From: a virus
Virus record (IMG/VR): IMGVR_UViG_3300020406_000804
Location: 1-64,000 of that record
Length of the DNA: 64,000 bases
Reading direction: 5' to 3' (one strand)
Each line of letters opens with the position of its first letter. Positions within the stretch are counted from its first letter, which is position 1. Positions 43,062-54,264 of this stretch are shown here, piece by piece. Position numbers and translations under genes: made by a program. A model generated the notes under the pieces. The model was not told where the DNA came from. It worked only from the letters and a program-made list of their open reading frames with translations, and made no database searches.

Positions 43062-44887
43062 TGGCTATTGTAAAATTTTTTGCTTCGAAAGACAATACCA
43101 TAACAAATGCATTTCTACCAGGCTTGAGAAGACGCGCTACAAGTTCAAACCAGGGGGCATCTGATATTATAGAGTTGCATTCTATCTATGGACAGTCAAC
43201 CACTTCTTCCGTTGAGAAAACTAGGTTTTTGATACATTTCCCCACCAGTGACGTTCTTCAGTCTAGAACTGCTAATAATATTCCAGCATCTGGTTCTGTA
43301 GAATTTTTCTTGAGATTATTTAATGCTCGTCACAATACAACAACCCCAGAAGATTTTTCAGTATCAGTGACCCCATTACTGCAACCCTGGACAGAAGGCA
43401 TTGGTTTGGATATGGAGACTTATTCTGACCTAGGTGCTTCAAACTGGCTTTCGTGCAGTAAAAATCTACCTTGGTCACACGAGGGTGGCACAGATTCTGA
43501 GTCTGTAAGGCCTAATCTGACTTCTGGATTGAAAGTTCACTCTTACTCACAATCATTAGCTTCCGGTCTAGAAGATTTAGAAATAGACCTTTCAGAATTA
43601 ACTGAATTATGGCTAGAGCACGAATCAGGCGCTTCTATAGCTTCAACTAGTAGCCTAACGCTAACAGGCGTACCTAGCAACGAAGAAAAATTCAAACTAC
43701 TCAGCACCAGCGGAGAATCGTTGGAGATTATATTTTCAACATCCTCCGCCACCACAGGGAGTACATCTTATGTTGAGAGGGCCGCTGGAAATATAACTAG
43801 CACAAGAAACAATCTTGTCACATCAATAAACAACTCCAGCTTGTTTTCGGCCGAGGCAGTGTCGACTAATGCCTTGAAAGTGACCCAAGCGGTAAAAGGG
43901 CATTATGGAAACACTAAAATTTCTTCTAGTGCCGGCATTCCAATTACAATTGTTGATTTCAACGCTGGTTCGGGAATAGTCAACAACGGTGTTCTAGTAA
44001 AGCTTAGCGGATCCGCAGAGTCTGGAGATACACAGGTATCTTATTATACAAAAAAGTTTTTTGCAAGAAACAGCCAGTTCTTCTTTAAAAAGCCAGTTAT
44101 AGAAGCAAGGTCTGCTTTATTAGTAAATGATGACCGCGGCGCCGTATTCAGATCCAGTTCTGTTGCACCGGCTGCTGATAATTTAAACAAAATCTATTTA
44201 TATAACAACATCAACGGGGTCTATAGAGACCTGCCAACTACTGGCTCTGCTCTTTTGGTTAGATTCGTTCCAGATATAGCGCAAACACCAGTTTCCATGT
44301 CTGGAGGGTCGTTGGACGCATCAAAAACTTTTGTGACAGCTAGCAGGCATTCTACGGGAATTTATGAAGTGGAGTTTGCATACAATGGGGCCGAAAATAA
44401 ATTGAGAGATGTATGGCAGTATCAAAACTCAGGACAATACATTGAGCTTGTAACAGGATCATCATTTAATATCAATAATTTTCCGTTATATAATTCTGAT
44501 AGTAATTCTGAATATGTCTTCAATATAACAAATTTAAAATCAATTTACACTCAGGATGAAGATGCAAAATTTAGAGTTCATACAAAAAAGAAAAATAGTG
44601 AATTAAACGTATACACTGTCGCAACTGGAAATTCAAAAGTTACAAATATTAAAGATGTTTTTTACAAAATAACACGAACAGCAGATGATGTAACAGTTAT
44701 TAACTATTCAACCGGCAGTGGTGCAAAGTATAGTAAGTTGTCTTACGATATAAGTGGTTCGTATTTTGACTTTGATATGTCTATATTGGAGCCAAACTAC
44801 CAATATGAAATATGCTTCTTGAGGCAAGAGGATACAAGATATATACAGCAAAAAGAAAAATTTAGGTTTAGAGTAGAAAAGTATTAA
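43061..44887 (+). CDS. Putative tail/baseplate protein, beta-rich
   Basis: This 608-residue protein overlaps gp6 by 1 nt. MAIVKFFASKDNTITNAF, then RFLIHFPTSDVLQSR and SGSVEFFLRLFNARH resemble DNRLRE-type beta domains in phage and surface proteins. Ser/Thr-rich throughout with a beta-strand plan and no catalytic motif. Probably a baseplate decoration or fibre-attachment protein. Confidence 0.6.
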   Translation: MAIVKFFASKDNTITNAFLPGLRRRATSSNQGASDIIELHSIYGQSTTSSVEKTRFLIHFPTSDVLQSRTANNIPASGSVEFFLRLFNARHNTTTPEDFSVSVTPLLQPWTEGIGLDMETYSDLGASNWLSCSKNLPWSHEGGTDSESVRPNLTSGLKVHSYSQSLASGLEDLEIDLSELTELWLEHESGASIASTSSLTLTGVPSNEEKFKLLSTSGESLEIIFSTSSATTGSTSYVERAAGNITSTRNNLVTSINNSSLFSAEAVSTNALKVTQAVKGHYGNTKISSSAGIPITIVDFNAGSGIVNNGVLVKLSGSAESGDTQVSYYTKKFFARNSQFFFKKPVIEARSALLVNDDRGAVFRSSSVAPAADNLNKIYLYNNINGVYRDLPTTGSALLVRFVPDIAQTPVSMSGGSLDASKTFVTASRHSTGIYEVEFAYNGAENKLRDVWQYQNSGQYIELVTGSSFNINNFPLYNSDSNSEYVFNITNLKSIYTQDEDAKFRVHTKKKNSELNVYTVATGNSKVTNIKDVFYKITRTADDVTVINYSTGSGAKYSKLSYDISGSYFDFDMSILEPNYQYEICFLRQEDTRYIQQKEKFRFRVEKY

Positions 44888-44890
44888 AAA

Positions 44891-47800
44891 ATGACAGATT
44901 TTAATTTAAAAAACCCTACGGATATTAATAAAAATAAATCTTTTACGAAGAAGGATAACATACATCTTGTAAGCGAGAGAAACGAATTAGCATCAAAAAA
45001 GTTAGATAGTGATAAGATTTTACAAATTTACTCAGAATACGCTAACACGTTCAAGCCTCCAATTCAGCCACTAGAGCCATCGACTTTTTCAAATTATGGA
45101 AAAGCCTCTCAATACTATGAAGATAGTATATATTCAATAATAAACTATTATCCTTTTGATGGTACCATGGAGGAAAATATTGCTTGGTTTATTTCTTCTT
45201 CGCATTTAGAGACATCCTTATTTCAGCAAGAATGGCCAACATCAGTGGGACATCTAAATTTTGATCATAGTCAATATCTTTCTTTCTACTCAGGCCCCCA
45301 AGCAATACAAGAATCAGAGTTTATTGGCCAGGCCAGAAATAATGAATCTGGATTGAAACTGGATCCCGATAAGGGAAACACAATAGAATTTTGGTTAAGA
45401 AAAGAAGCATTCGACGCGTCAAAACAAGATAGAGAAATATTGTTTGAAATTGGTTCATACCCCAATAAGCTGCCATCTTCAGCTAGTTCCACCTTGCAAG
45501 TTTATCTAACAACTTCGGCTGGAAACTGCTTTCGAATGAATTACAACTCAGGCTCTACATCTGTAAGTGACTTAGCAATAGGACCTTCCACCATGTCCTC
45601 CTCAGTTGTAGCAGATTCAAAGTGGCACCATTACGTTTTATCAATTTTTCAAAACGATAAAATCTTAAATGTCAAAATGTACAAGGACGGCCAAGCTCTA
45701 AACACAGTAACCAACACTTTGTCAACTGCCATGGGTCCCATTGATTCTTACATGGCAGGAACCATAGGGTCTTCGCTGTTAGCACAATCAGGCTCCCTCT
45801 CAGGATCTGTGGATTCGTTTAGATTCTGGAAGGGCTTAAGAAATTCAAGAGAAATAGAAAGATACTATGACAAAAAAGTGCATGCGAGTGATCACACTGA
45901 AAAAGACTACACTAATCGCCTTGGAGCCAGCTTTAGGTTCAATCAGCCAACAATAGGATCATCAACAGTAGATAGTTTGGTTCTCGATCATTCTGGCAAT
46001 GACATAACAGCGCGAATAAAAAATTATACGACCTCTACCAGAGTTGCAACTTCGGCTATAGATTTAAGTGATTCTGCTAATACCGAAATAAAAGATCCAA
46101 TCTTAAAAGAAGCCCACAGTTCAGTGGAATCGTTACGACAAAGATTAGCAAAAATTGCCAAGTCTTATGATCTAGAAAATTTAAATAGTTTAGAAAGGAT
46201 TTTGCCCTCCTGGGCCAGAAGCTCACTGTATGGCTTTGAGGACACTAAAGAGCTAGATCTGTTGTTGCATTTGATGGCAACTGTTTTTGATTCTGTAAAA
46301 ATAAATCTTGATGCACTAAGGCTTAACACAAGACCAGAATACGCTGATTCTAGAAATCCTTTATATGAAACTTCGCAATCAAGTAATATTAGCTCCTCTT
46401 TGGAGAAGCCTGCCGATCTAGATTACGACATAGTCAATAATCAATTTTCTCAAAATAAAATTGATTTTATGGCAAGAGTGATAGAAAATTACGGAATAGA
46501 GTTAAATAATTATTATCCCCTTTGGCACTCAGAAATAGAAGAGGTTGTGGAATCAATAGTTGGAAACATTAGATTAGAGAGAAGTATTTATGAAACACAA
46601 AATTTAATATATGATTGTTTAGCCAATGCAAGTGCTTATGTCCTCAGGAGGAAAGGGACTGAATCATCATTTAGATCAATATTGAATGCAGCAGGTCTCG
46701 GCAAGGATTTAATATCCACTAATATTATTGGTAAATATTCAAATATTTATTTGAATGACAGTAAATTTGACCTGGTCACTAGAAAGAAAAAAAGCATAAG
46801 CTTTATAGATAACGAAGAGGCGAATATTCACCTAACCTCGTTAAATTCAAATCAAAGAAGCTATATAGCTGCTGATACAAACGAGACTGAGTACACATTC
46901 GAGGGAAATTTTATTTTTCCCAAAAAAAAGAAAACATTTCACAACGTACAGGATTCAAGCGTTTTCGGAGTTCAATCAGTTTCAGCAATAAATAATAATT
47001 TAACTTTTGCAAGCCCAAATAATGCATCATTTGAAATTGTAGTATCTAAAGAATCTCTTTTATCTAATACCGCAAAATTCAAATTAATGTCTTCTAATGT
47101 TGAGTTAGCCGGTATGACAAGTAGCTATTATAATGATATTTATGATTCTAGTGTTTGGAACCTAGCATTAAAGATTACAAAAGATGTGGACAACAGTTTT
47201 ATCCCCGTATCTTCTCCAAGCTATCTTGTTGAGTTTGTGGGAAAGAATTACATCTCAGATGAGTTAAGAAACTCCTTCCACCTAAGCAAGAGTTTAACAA
47301 ATACAGAATATACAAATTTTAAAAATGCCAATAAAACAGTTTTTATTGGCGCAAACAGGACAAACATTACCGGCTCTGTAATTATAAAATCTGATATCAA
47401 GGTGTTGGATTTTAACGGCTGGGGAACGTCACTTTCAGATGAAGAGCTATCCCATAGGGCTAAAACTTTAACAACTTTTGGCACTAATAGGCCATTTCTA
47501 TTTGAAAATTTAAATAATGCCGAAAACATTCCAATATCAGATAGGTTGTATTTAAAGATGCAAACAGATAACTTAACATCGATTCCAGAAGATAATAGCT
47601 TGATAATACAGGACGAGATCTTTGGAGATCAAGAAAAAAGAGACTTTTTCTCTCATCTAGATCCAAAAGCCGGCTTTAGTTATCCTTTTACTACATTTAA
47701 TTTTACAAATAATCTTGATAATTCTATATCTTTAGAGTTTTTAAGTGCTGTTGAGAATATCCCGATAGGGAATATTCATGGTACCGATGGGATAGAAATA

Positions 47801-48400
47801 AAAGAAAACGACTCAAATAAATATGATTTAGATACAAAATCAGAATTAAAAATTATATCTTTTGAAAAAAGCATGTATAATATTATATCAAAGGATATGG
47901 TGCAATTTTTATCGGGCATAAAGTCTTTTAATAACTTAATAGGTGATCCTGTCAATAAATATAGAAAAAATTATAAATTGTTATCTAATTTGAGGAGTAA
48001 ATATTTCTTTAATTTAAAAAATGAAAATCAGTTTGAAAGATATGTGAATTATTATAAGTGGATTGATAAAACAGTAGGCGTTTTTTTGAATCAGGTTGTA
48101 CCAGCTGGCGTTCATTCAAACACGGGAATAGAAAACGTAGTTGAAAGTCATATTTTAGAGAGGAATAAAATTGACTATAAGCTTGCCTCTATAAAGCATT
48201 ACGAACCAGAAGCCATTGAGGCCAGTTTGATAAATGGAAGAAAGTTTACTGAGACTGCAGAAGGCGGATGGACCACGCTTATAATCCCAGCCGACGCTGA
48301 GGAAGACCCACGCCAGGGCCCTGAAGGTCAAACATTGCTCCAGGTTTTTGAGACGTCCAAAAGTCAAAACTTTGATGGAAAAAATCACTTTCCTGATTAG
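44891..48400 (+). CDS. Large baseplate protein with LamG-like lectin domain
   Basis: This 1169-residue protein starts at ATG 44891. Residues 130-345 form a concanavalin/LamG-like sandwich: NTIEFWLRKEAFDASK, ADSKWHHYVLSIFQNDKILN, VKMYKDGQ and VDSFRFWKGLRNSREIERYY. Residues 420-620 look like a P2 gpI/wedge region (YVLRRKGTESSFRSILNAAG). It may bind a surface sugar while holding the baseplate. Together with the gp6-like gene it defines a T4-like order in large form. Confidence 0.7.
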   Translation: MTDFNLKNPTDINKNKSFTKKDNIHLVSERNELASKKLDSDKILQIYSEYANTFKPPIQPLEPSTFSNYGKASQYYEDSIYSIINYYPFDGTMEENIAWFISSSHLETSLFQQEWPTSVGHLNFDHSQYLSFYSGPQAIQESEFIGQARNNESGLKLDPDKGNTIEFWLRKEAFDASKQDREILFEIGSYPNKLPSSASSTLQVYLTTSAGNCFRMNYNSGSTSVSDLAIGPSTMSSSVVADSKWHHYVLSIFQNDKILNVKMYKDGQALNTVTNTLSTAMGPIDSYMAGTIGSSLLAQSGSLSGSVDSFRFWKGLRNSREIERYYDKKVHASDHTEKDYTNRLGASFRFNQPTIGSSTVDSLVLDHSGNDITARIKNYTTSTRVATSAIDLSDSANTEIKDPILKEAHSSVESLRQRLAKIAKSYDLENLNSLERILPSWARSSLYGFEDTKELDLLLHLMATVFDSVKINLDALRLNTRPEYADSRNPLYETSQSSNISSSLEKPADLDYDIVNNQFSQNKIDFMARVIENYGIELNNYYPLWHSEIEEVVESIVGNIRLERSIYETQNLIYDCLANASAYVLRRKGTESSFRSILNAAGLGKDLISTNIIGKYSNIYLNDSKFDLVTRKKKSISFIDNEEANIHLTSLNSNQRSYIAADTNETEYTFEGNFIFPKKKKTFHNVQDSSVFGVQSVSAINNNLTFASPNNASFEIVVSKESLLSNTAKFKLMSSNVELAGMTSSYYNDIYDSSVWNLALKITKDVDNSFIPVSSPSYLVEFVGKNYISDELRNSFHLSKSLTNTEYTNFKNANKTVFIGANRTNITGSVIIKSDIKVLDFNGWGTSLSDEELSHRAKTLTTFGTNRPFLFENLNNAENIPISDRLYLKMQTDNLTSIPEDNSLIIQDEIFGDQEKRDFFSHLDPKAGFSYPFTTFNFTNNLDNSISLEFLSAVENIPIGNIHGTDGIEIKENDSNKYDLDTKSELKIISFEKSMYNIISKDMVQFLSGIKSFNNLIGDPVNKYRKNYKLLSNLRSKYFFNLKNENQFERYVNYYKWIDKTVGVFLNQVVPAGVHSNTGIENVVESHILERNKIDYKLASIKHYEPEAIEASLINGRKFTETAEGGWTTLIIPADAEEDPRQGPEGQTLLQVFETSKSQNFDGKNHFPD

Positions 48401-48426
48401 AAATATAAGAAAAAGGATATTTAAAA

Positions 48427-51400
48427 GTGTCATTATATAGAACTCACATTTTAAGAATGATCGAAGTAGAAAACTCCGCTTCACTTATGAGCCCCTTTAT
48501 GGAGCTACCTCAACGCGAAACTGTCTTCAGGATTGGCCAAGGCGGCGTCCCATCAAACTCCGGCCCGTCTACTGGCGCCGAACCGGTGCCGTCTAATTTC
48601 GGCGCGGGGTTTTATAATATCATCAACATACGATCCGGCCGCGAGGGATCCGGAACCCAAGGTGCCTCTACTGGCGCCGAGAATAGCCCTCACGGCAACT
48701 ATGATAGAGACTATGAAATTGTCCAAACTGCGGGCAGACTTACCAATAATAGATCTCTCGTTGCGACTGCATCTTCTTTCGGCACAGGCGCCGAGACTTA
48801 CTTTGATTCAGAATACTTGACTGGGACTGTTGACTTTGTCAGAAGAGACAGGCAAAAAAATAATCATATAATTGTTTCCACTTTTTATGGAATGCACGGA
48901 CCAGAAACACATGGCATTTTTGCAACAGATAGAGATACAGAAGAATATAATCTTTACAATACAATGAATTATAGAAACTCTATGGTCAGAGGAATTTTAA
49001 ACGAGTTATCTGCAGAGCACTCTAGGCAGTTTGGTCTTTCGGGCAGAATAAGATCAGGTGTTTACATACCGTCGTTCCACAAAGTTCATAGAAATCCTAA
49101 AAGATTAGCTGGCGCTGGCCAAGACCAGCCAATTTATGATAACCTATTTGTACAAAATCATATGCCTCAAAATGATTTTGGGTACTGTTGGATATCTAAA
49201 TCTTCAAGTGATACCGTTTATCAATTTTTAGAAAAAAATGCTAATTACGGACACCAACACTCTTTTTCAATATCTGGCTCGCTAGAATCATCGGAAACAC
49301 TATCTTTTATTACATCATCTTCTTTAAATTCAAAGCTGGATTTCTTATATTTAAATACTCATAATTCAAAAAGCCTTGATCTTCAATCGGGATTGATTAC
49401 TAATTTTTCTAATTCTTTAAATTCTATATTATTAAATAATAACGGGCCCTATGGCTGGCCAAGTTGGAAGCAAATAAGAAATTCATATAATCCTTTGGTT
49501 AGAGCATATAGGAAAAACAATATTTTTACAACAGTTTTTAGAGATACTTCTCCAAATGTATTTGCGCTCCCTGGTACAAAGTGGGACTATAAGAATACTA
49601 AAGAGGACCACCGGCCGAAAACAAAACCTAGAACAATAAAACAATACAAAGAAGTGCCGGTTACAAATAGATACTATCCGCTAGTATTTACCATTCAGCC
49701 AACATCCGACACTGAAATATTAAATATTATGATGTCCCAGGGAAAACGAGTTAACTCGCAACAATATTCAAGCATGCTATGGAATATAGACTGGGCCGCA
49801 GCGTCAGAGGCTTTAAACTTTGAAATACCAGCGGTTCAAACAATAGTTCAGTCTTCAATACAAAATAATTTAACTTCATATTCAAATGAAGAGTTTAGAG
49901 ATGAAAAGGGATATTTCGAAACTGATTTTCTAGATTCTAAAGATTTGCATGATTTAAATATGTTTATTAGAGAGGCGGTAAATAATCAATCGGGCCTAGA
50001 CAATAGCTATCAGTTAAATTATACTGAGAAAATATATCCTTTAGAAGTAAATACGTATACTTCAGTTTCTAGAGACAGGGAAAGGTTTGTATTTTTTGGT
50101 TGGAACCCCGAAGCTTCACAGAGAACATTAAAAATGTCAGGAAATATTGAATATTCAAATTTTCTTTTTCCAAATATAAATATGTTTCCTGATATTGCAG
50201 CTGTAAAGGAGGAGAGCGAGTTTGACAAAAGCTATTATAATCGCTATGACTCTATAGATTTAAATAATTTTAATAATTCCGCTAGCTTTGATAAGCTAAA
50301 TCACTTAACACAAAGTACCTGGGTTTTGGATTCTAGAGTGAACTTTGCTCAAAACCCAGTAAATATAACACAATCATTTTTCAACAATTCATCAAGTTTT
50401 ATGGAAAGCAGATCACAAGGCACCCGAGGCGCAGGAATTTTACAAAATGATTTTAGTCTTTTTCCTCTTGGCATAAATGCTCTTCTAGGCGCACCACCAA
50501 TAGCTCCGTTATATAGCAGAAGAGTTATTCAAAACTATAATTCTGACGCATATCTTGCTGGTGAGGCAAAGTGGGAAGCTGCCGACAATCATCCTGTAGG
50601 GCCATTTTACAAAGATTACGACACTTACTCTGAAGAAGTAAAACTAGTTGGCCAAGATTACTCTCTAGTACCAGAATTTAGAATAAGTAAATATGTAGAC
50701 GATATACTTACCACTTTAGACGAAGATAAGATTACAGAAAACATGCAGGATTTTTTAGAGGTCACAGGAGCGCTATATCACACCTCTTCAGAGGATGTAC
50801 AGATAGGTAGGCAATTTTTTAAAACTTATTCAAATAGCGAATTTTTAAAATATTTCAAACCCTTACAAAAAAATAATGCATTGAATAATTTTAATCTTGA
50901 GCCAACTTCACTAACCTTAAAATGCAAAGCTGTCAAGAGATTTTTACCATACCGTGGTTTCTACCCAGCAGAAAGAGTCGTCCAATTATCTGAAATTTTT
51001 AATAAAAACTATATGCCAGAAGGTTCTTTTGAAACAGAAGTTATATCAACTCAAAGTTTAATTTCCTCTTCAGCACAGGCAGACAGGGTGATTAGGGCTA
51101 GAATTGAAAACTCAAAGGCCATGGCCTTGAAGCCGCTCTTGGGCCCCGGGGTCTTAATGAATTCAATCAAATCAGGTGTTGCAGTTGATTATCCAATGTT
51201 TTCTTCTTCTGTATCCCAATCTTTGGAAGCTATAAAAAATAATACAACTGGCAGTAATCTAGATATGCTAAACACCCATGCAGTGTTTGGCACTGGTGGC
51301 TTGTGTTTTACGGGGTCAGTACTAAACTCCTCAGCTGATGCTGGTATTCCAAGAATAACCGGGTCTATTTCTAGAAGAATAACTTTTGAAGATATTTTAG

Positions 51401-54237
51401 ATCCTAGTCGCCTATACAACGAAGTTATATATGACAATGAGCCGCATCCAAGTTCTAGTTTGCTTTACGGATCTTCTTTCCACTTTTCTGTGCTTGAGAG
51501 ACCTGCTAGATTTGGAACCTTGGATGTAGATCAAACCCGAACAAATACCGGTGTTGAATTTAAGAATACCGAACTGCAGTTCAGCGATAAAATTGCACCA
51601 TTCAGATCAGCTGTACAAAATTTTTGTTCGGAAACAGTTAATTTTTTCTTAAACGAAGGAAAATTAACAACGATTTTATCTAATCCTGTTTCACCCAGGC
51701 TATTAAACGGAAAACAGTACAAGATGTTTGTATATCTAGAAAATACAGGCATCTCTACATATGATAGACACTCATCTTTTGGTCCACCTGTCGATGCGGG
51801 AACAGTTCGCGTTCAGAGGTATGAGTTTGCAACAGCCTCAACGGGTGTACAGGCTAGTGGTTCGTTGAAGCTAACTGGCAGCTATTCAAATGCCAGTTCT
51901 CTGCACGGAGTTGACTTCACCTTAAAGGCAGTTAACTCGCTAGAGAGAACATATAAATTTTCTACGGGCTCATCCCCGGTAACTGGACAACTTGACTCTG
52001 GAAAATATATAATCAAAATTACAGGTATGAATACTTCTAATATTTTAAATGAAATAAATACTGCAATAACAGACGTGCACAGTGGGTCTATAAATGTAAC
52101 GGTAGTCGCACCAAGTAGCAGCGTTACATTTACTCAGGCTGAAACTGGAAGTGTTGGCAATCACTCTATAAGCAAGTCAGGCGCGCAGGCTTCAAATGTA
52201 TCTGTTTTAGGGTTCTTAGGAGGGCAGACCGGATCAATTACAACTTCCAAATTTCTATCATCAACAAATGTTAACGAGAATAGCTCTCATGGATATTTGC
52301 CATATGTGCCACCATTTTTGGATCCAAAAACTACCCCATATGCTGAAGTCTCATTCACTCCAAGTAATACAGATAACTTTAGCATAAAAGAGATTATCGA
52401 GGGTAGCACAATAACTTATTATAATATGAAAGCACCCAGTAACCCAAATACGAATACAAATTATATAAACTCAATGAATGTCGGAGCCAGCTTAAAATTA
52501 GATAAGTTTGTAAGATTAAAAGGTGACAATTTTAGTTTTGAAACGGTTGACGACCCTTCTGGAGCGACGGTCTCTGAATCTCCAATAGGAAATACTGACA
52601 AGTATCGGTGGGTCATACAGACTCGATGGGAAACCCCAGTTTTAAATTTTGAAAACGTATCCTCAAGTATTTTAGATATATCTAATAACTCAGTTGCAAA
52701 AGTTAATAATTCTCCATATAAGACGCGGTTTCAAGATAATTACTATATAGAAAGATCATCATCCTTGACGCCTTATCTTACTGGATCTAGGGGTATGTGG
52801 CACCAGAAAGGAGAATTACTTGATCATAACTCTAATAAAGGGTATATTCTAGGTATTGCTGGGCCCCATGTTGAAAACGAAGATGCTGAAATACAAAATT
52901 TGGCAGTTGCTTTAGGTTTTGCACCCAAAGAGTCACAAAGATCTAATAACGCACAAGAAATAAGGTATCGAAAAACTAAACTTGGAAAATTATCAAAAGA
53001 CAAGAAAATTTGTGAAGCGGTCGTCGCGATACCGTATTATACTGATAATAAGGGAAAGATAATACTTTTTTCGGTTTCCAAAAGTATGCTGACAAAAGCA
53101 AAGTCTTTCAACAAAAGAAGAAAAGATCAATTCAGGATAAATTATAGAAATAAGCAGAACGACTATCAATCTTCGTTAAAGATGATACAGGAGTATGATG
53201 ATTTTTACGGCGACACAGGCCGCTCTGCAGTGTCAAGTTTGGCGTACCAATTAAGAATGTTGGATAAGTATGTCTTACCCCCGCAATTTGACTTTGTAAG
53301 AAATGAAAATGTTGAAGCCCATGTGCAGTTTATTTTTCAATTTCAGGCTAACTTGAAAGAATCAGATCTTGCAGAGATGTGGCAAAATTTGTACCCCTCT
53401 AGTGGCCAAGGGGCTTCAGTTGCTCAGCATTCACGAGTCTTTAAAAATAGAGAAGATGAAAACAATAACAGAAAAGAATCAGAACTAGATACAGAGTATG
53501 TTACATGCAACATTAACATGCAAGATGCAATAAATAACCAATCGACATTTCAGAATCCAGAAATGTTTATGAAAGAAAAAGTCCGATGGCTAATATTTAA
53601 ATCTAAATTTAGAGGGATGAGTAACTACAATAAGCTTGTAAACAAGTCAATCTCCTTGTTTGAAGAGGATATAATAAAAGAGGAGAAAGATCTTATTACA
53701 GATAACCTAGACCCAGGTTTTTTCTTTAACAACTATGGCTATAATTGGCCATATGATTATTTTTCAGTTGTAGAATTAGCAGAAGTTGAAGCAAAAATAG
53801 ATTTTAATCCTAAAGGCCCGACACTAGAAGAACAAATTGAAATTGAAGAAGCCGTAGAAGATTTAATTTTAGAGTTTACGGGGGCAGCAACAGTCACAAC
53901 TCAAGTCCCAGAAGCAGTTTCAGCAGACCCGAAGCAGACAGATTTTGTTGCCAAAAACTTTATAACGGCTGTAAACAGTGGATCAATTGACCAAATAACC
54001 TTAAGCAGAACCCTGAAGGAAGCAGGAACTTCACCACCATCTCCGGCAAACCAGATAACGATAGATTTGCCAGATGGTTTTGCAGTAATTCCTGGAACTG
54101 AATCTATTTTTGTAAACGGTGTACTTCAAGTCCAAGGCGCTGGCAGTGATTATGTTTTATCTACCAATACAATAAACTTTACTTACGATTTGCAGACTAT
54201 AGATATAGTAAAAGCTAATTATATAATGAATAATTGA
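48427..54237 (+). CDS. Giant tail/baseplate protein (1936 residues)
   Basis: This protein starts at GTG 48427 behind AAGGAT. Near residues 40-125 are three STGAE/GTGAE copies in a GC-rich stretch. Residues 1135-1280 look like Ser/Thr/Gly-rich beta domains. The final part (EAVSADPKQTDFVAKNFITA onward) may be an adhesin-like domain. No enzyme motif is seen. By position it is likely in the baseplate or tail fibre assembly. Confidence 0.65.
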   Translation: MSLYRTHILRMIEVENSASLMSPFMELPQRETVFRIGQGGVPSNSGPSTGAEPVPSNFGAGFYNIINIRSGREGSGTQGASTGAENSPHGNYDRDYEIVQTAGRLTNNRSLVATASSFGTGAETYFDSEYLTGTVDFVRRDRQKNNHIIVSTFYGMHGPETHGIFATDRDTEEYNLYNTMNYRNSMVRGILNELSAEHSRQFGLSGRIRSGVYIPSFHKVHRNPKRLAGAGQDQPIYDNLFVQNHMPQNDFGYCWISKSSSDTVYQFLEKNANYGHQHSFSISGSLESSETLSFITSSSLNSKLDFLYLNTHNSKSLDLQSGLITNFSNSLNSILLNNNGPYGWPSWKQIRNSYNPLVRAYRKNNIFTTVFRDTSPNVFALPGTKWDYKNTKEDHRPKTKPRTIKQYKEVPVTNRYYPLVFTIQPTSDTEILNIMMSQGKRVNSQQYSSMLWNIDWAAASEALNFEIPAVQTIVQSSIQNNLTSYSNEEFRDEKGYFETDFLDSKDLHDLNMFIREAVNNQSGLDNSYQLNYTEKIYPLEVNTYTSVSRDRERFVFFGWNPEASQRTLKMSGNIEYSNFLFPNINMFPDIAAVKEESEFDKSYYNRYDSIDLNNFNNSASFDKLNHLTQSTWVLDSRVNFAQNPVNITQSFFNNSSSFMESRSQGTRGAGILQNDFSLFPLGINALLGAPPIAPLYSRRVIQNYNSDAYLAGEAKWEAADNHPVGPFYKDYDTYSEEVKLVGQDYSLVPEFRISKYVDDILTTLDEDKITENMQDFLEVTGALYHTSSEDVQIGRQFFKTYSNSEFLKYFKPLQKNNALNNFNLEPTSLTLKCKAVKRFLPYRGFYPAERVVQLSEIFNKNYMPEGSFETEVISTQSLISSSAQADRVIRARIENSKAMALKPLLGPGVLMNSIKSGVAVDYPMFSSSVSQSLEAIKNNTTGSNLDMLNTHAVFGTGGLCFTGSVLNSSADAGIPRITGSISRRITFEDILDPSRLYNEVIYDNEPHPSSSLLYGSSFHFSVLERPARFGTLDVDQTRTNTGVEFKNTELQFSDKIAPFRSAVQNFCSETVNFFLNEGKLTTILSNPVSPRLLNGKQYKMFVYLENTGISTYDRHSSFGPPVDAGTVRVQRYEFATASTGVQASGSLKLTGSYSNASSLHGVDFTLKAVNSLERTYKFSTGSSPVTGQLDSGKYIIKITGMNTSNILNEINTAITDVHSGSINVTVVAPSSSVTFTQAETGSVGNHSISKSGAQASNVSVLGFLGGQTGSITTSKFLSSTNVNENSSHGYLPYVPPFLDPKTTPYAEVSFTPSNTDNFSIKEIIEGSTITYYNMKAPSNPNTNTNYINSMNVGASLKLDKFVRLKGDNFSFETVDDPSGATVSESPIGNTDKYRWVIQTRWETPVLNFENVSSSILDISNNSVAKVNNSPYKTRFQDNYYIERSSSLTPYLTGSRGMWHQKGELLDHNSNKGYILGIAGPHVENEDAEIQNLAVALGFAPKESQRSNNAQEIRYRKTKLGKLSKDKKICEAVVAIPYYTDNKGKIILFSVSKSMLTKAKSFNKRRKDQFRINYRNKQNDYQSSLKMIQEYDDFYGDTGRSAVSSLAYQLRMLDKYVLPPQFDFVRNENVEAHVQFIFQFQANLKESDLAEMWQNLYPSSGQGASVAQHSRVFKNREDENNNRKESELDTEYVTCNINMQDAINNQSTFQNPEMFMKEKVRWLIFKSKFRGMSNYNKLVNKSISLFEEDIIKEEKDLITDNLDPGFFFNNYGYNWPYDYFSVVELAEVEAKIDFNPKGPTLEEQIEIEEAVEDLILEFTGAATVTTQVPEAVSADPKQTDFVAKNFITAVNSGSIDQITLSRTLKEAGTSPPSPANQITIDLPDGFAVIPGTESIFVNGVLQVQGAGSDYVLSTNTINFTYDLQTIDIVKANYIMNN
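48562..48798 (+). repeat. Dispersed TGAE-coding repeat
   Basis: Three copies of a short motif: GPSTGAE (48562-48582), GASTGAE (48661-48681) and FGTGAE (48778-48795). The 14 nt TCTACTGGCGCCGA are identical in the first two. Confidence 0.6.
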
Positions 54238-54264
54238 TAAATTTTTTAGAAATGGTGTTTTAAT

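Noticed and set aside
48533-48820. Plus-strand open frame of 95 codons
   Set aside because: Shadow frame within the GC-rich stretch of the 1936-residue gene.
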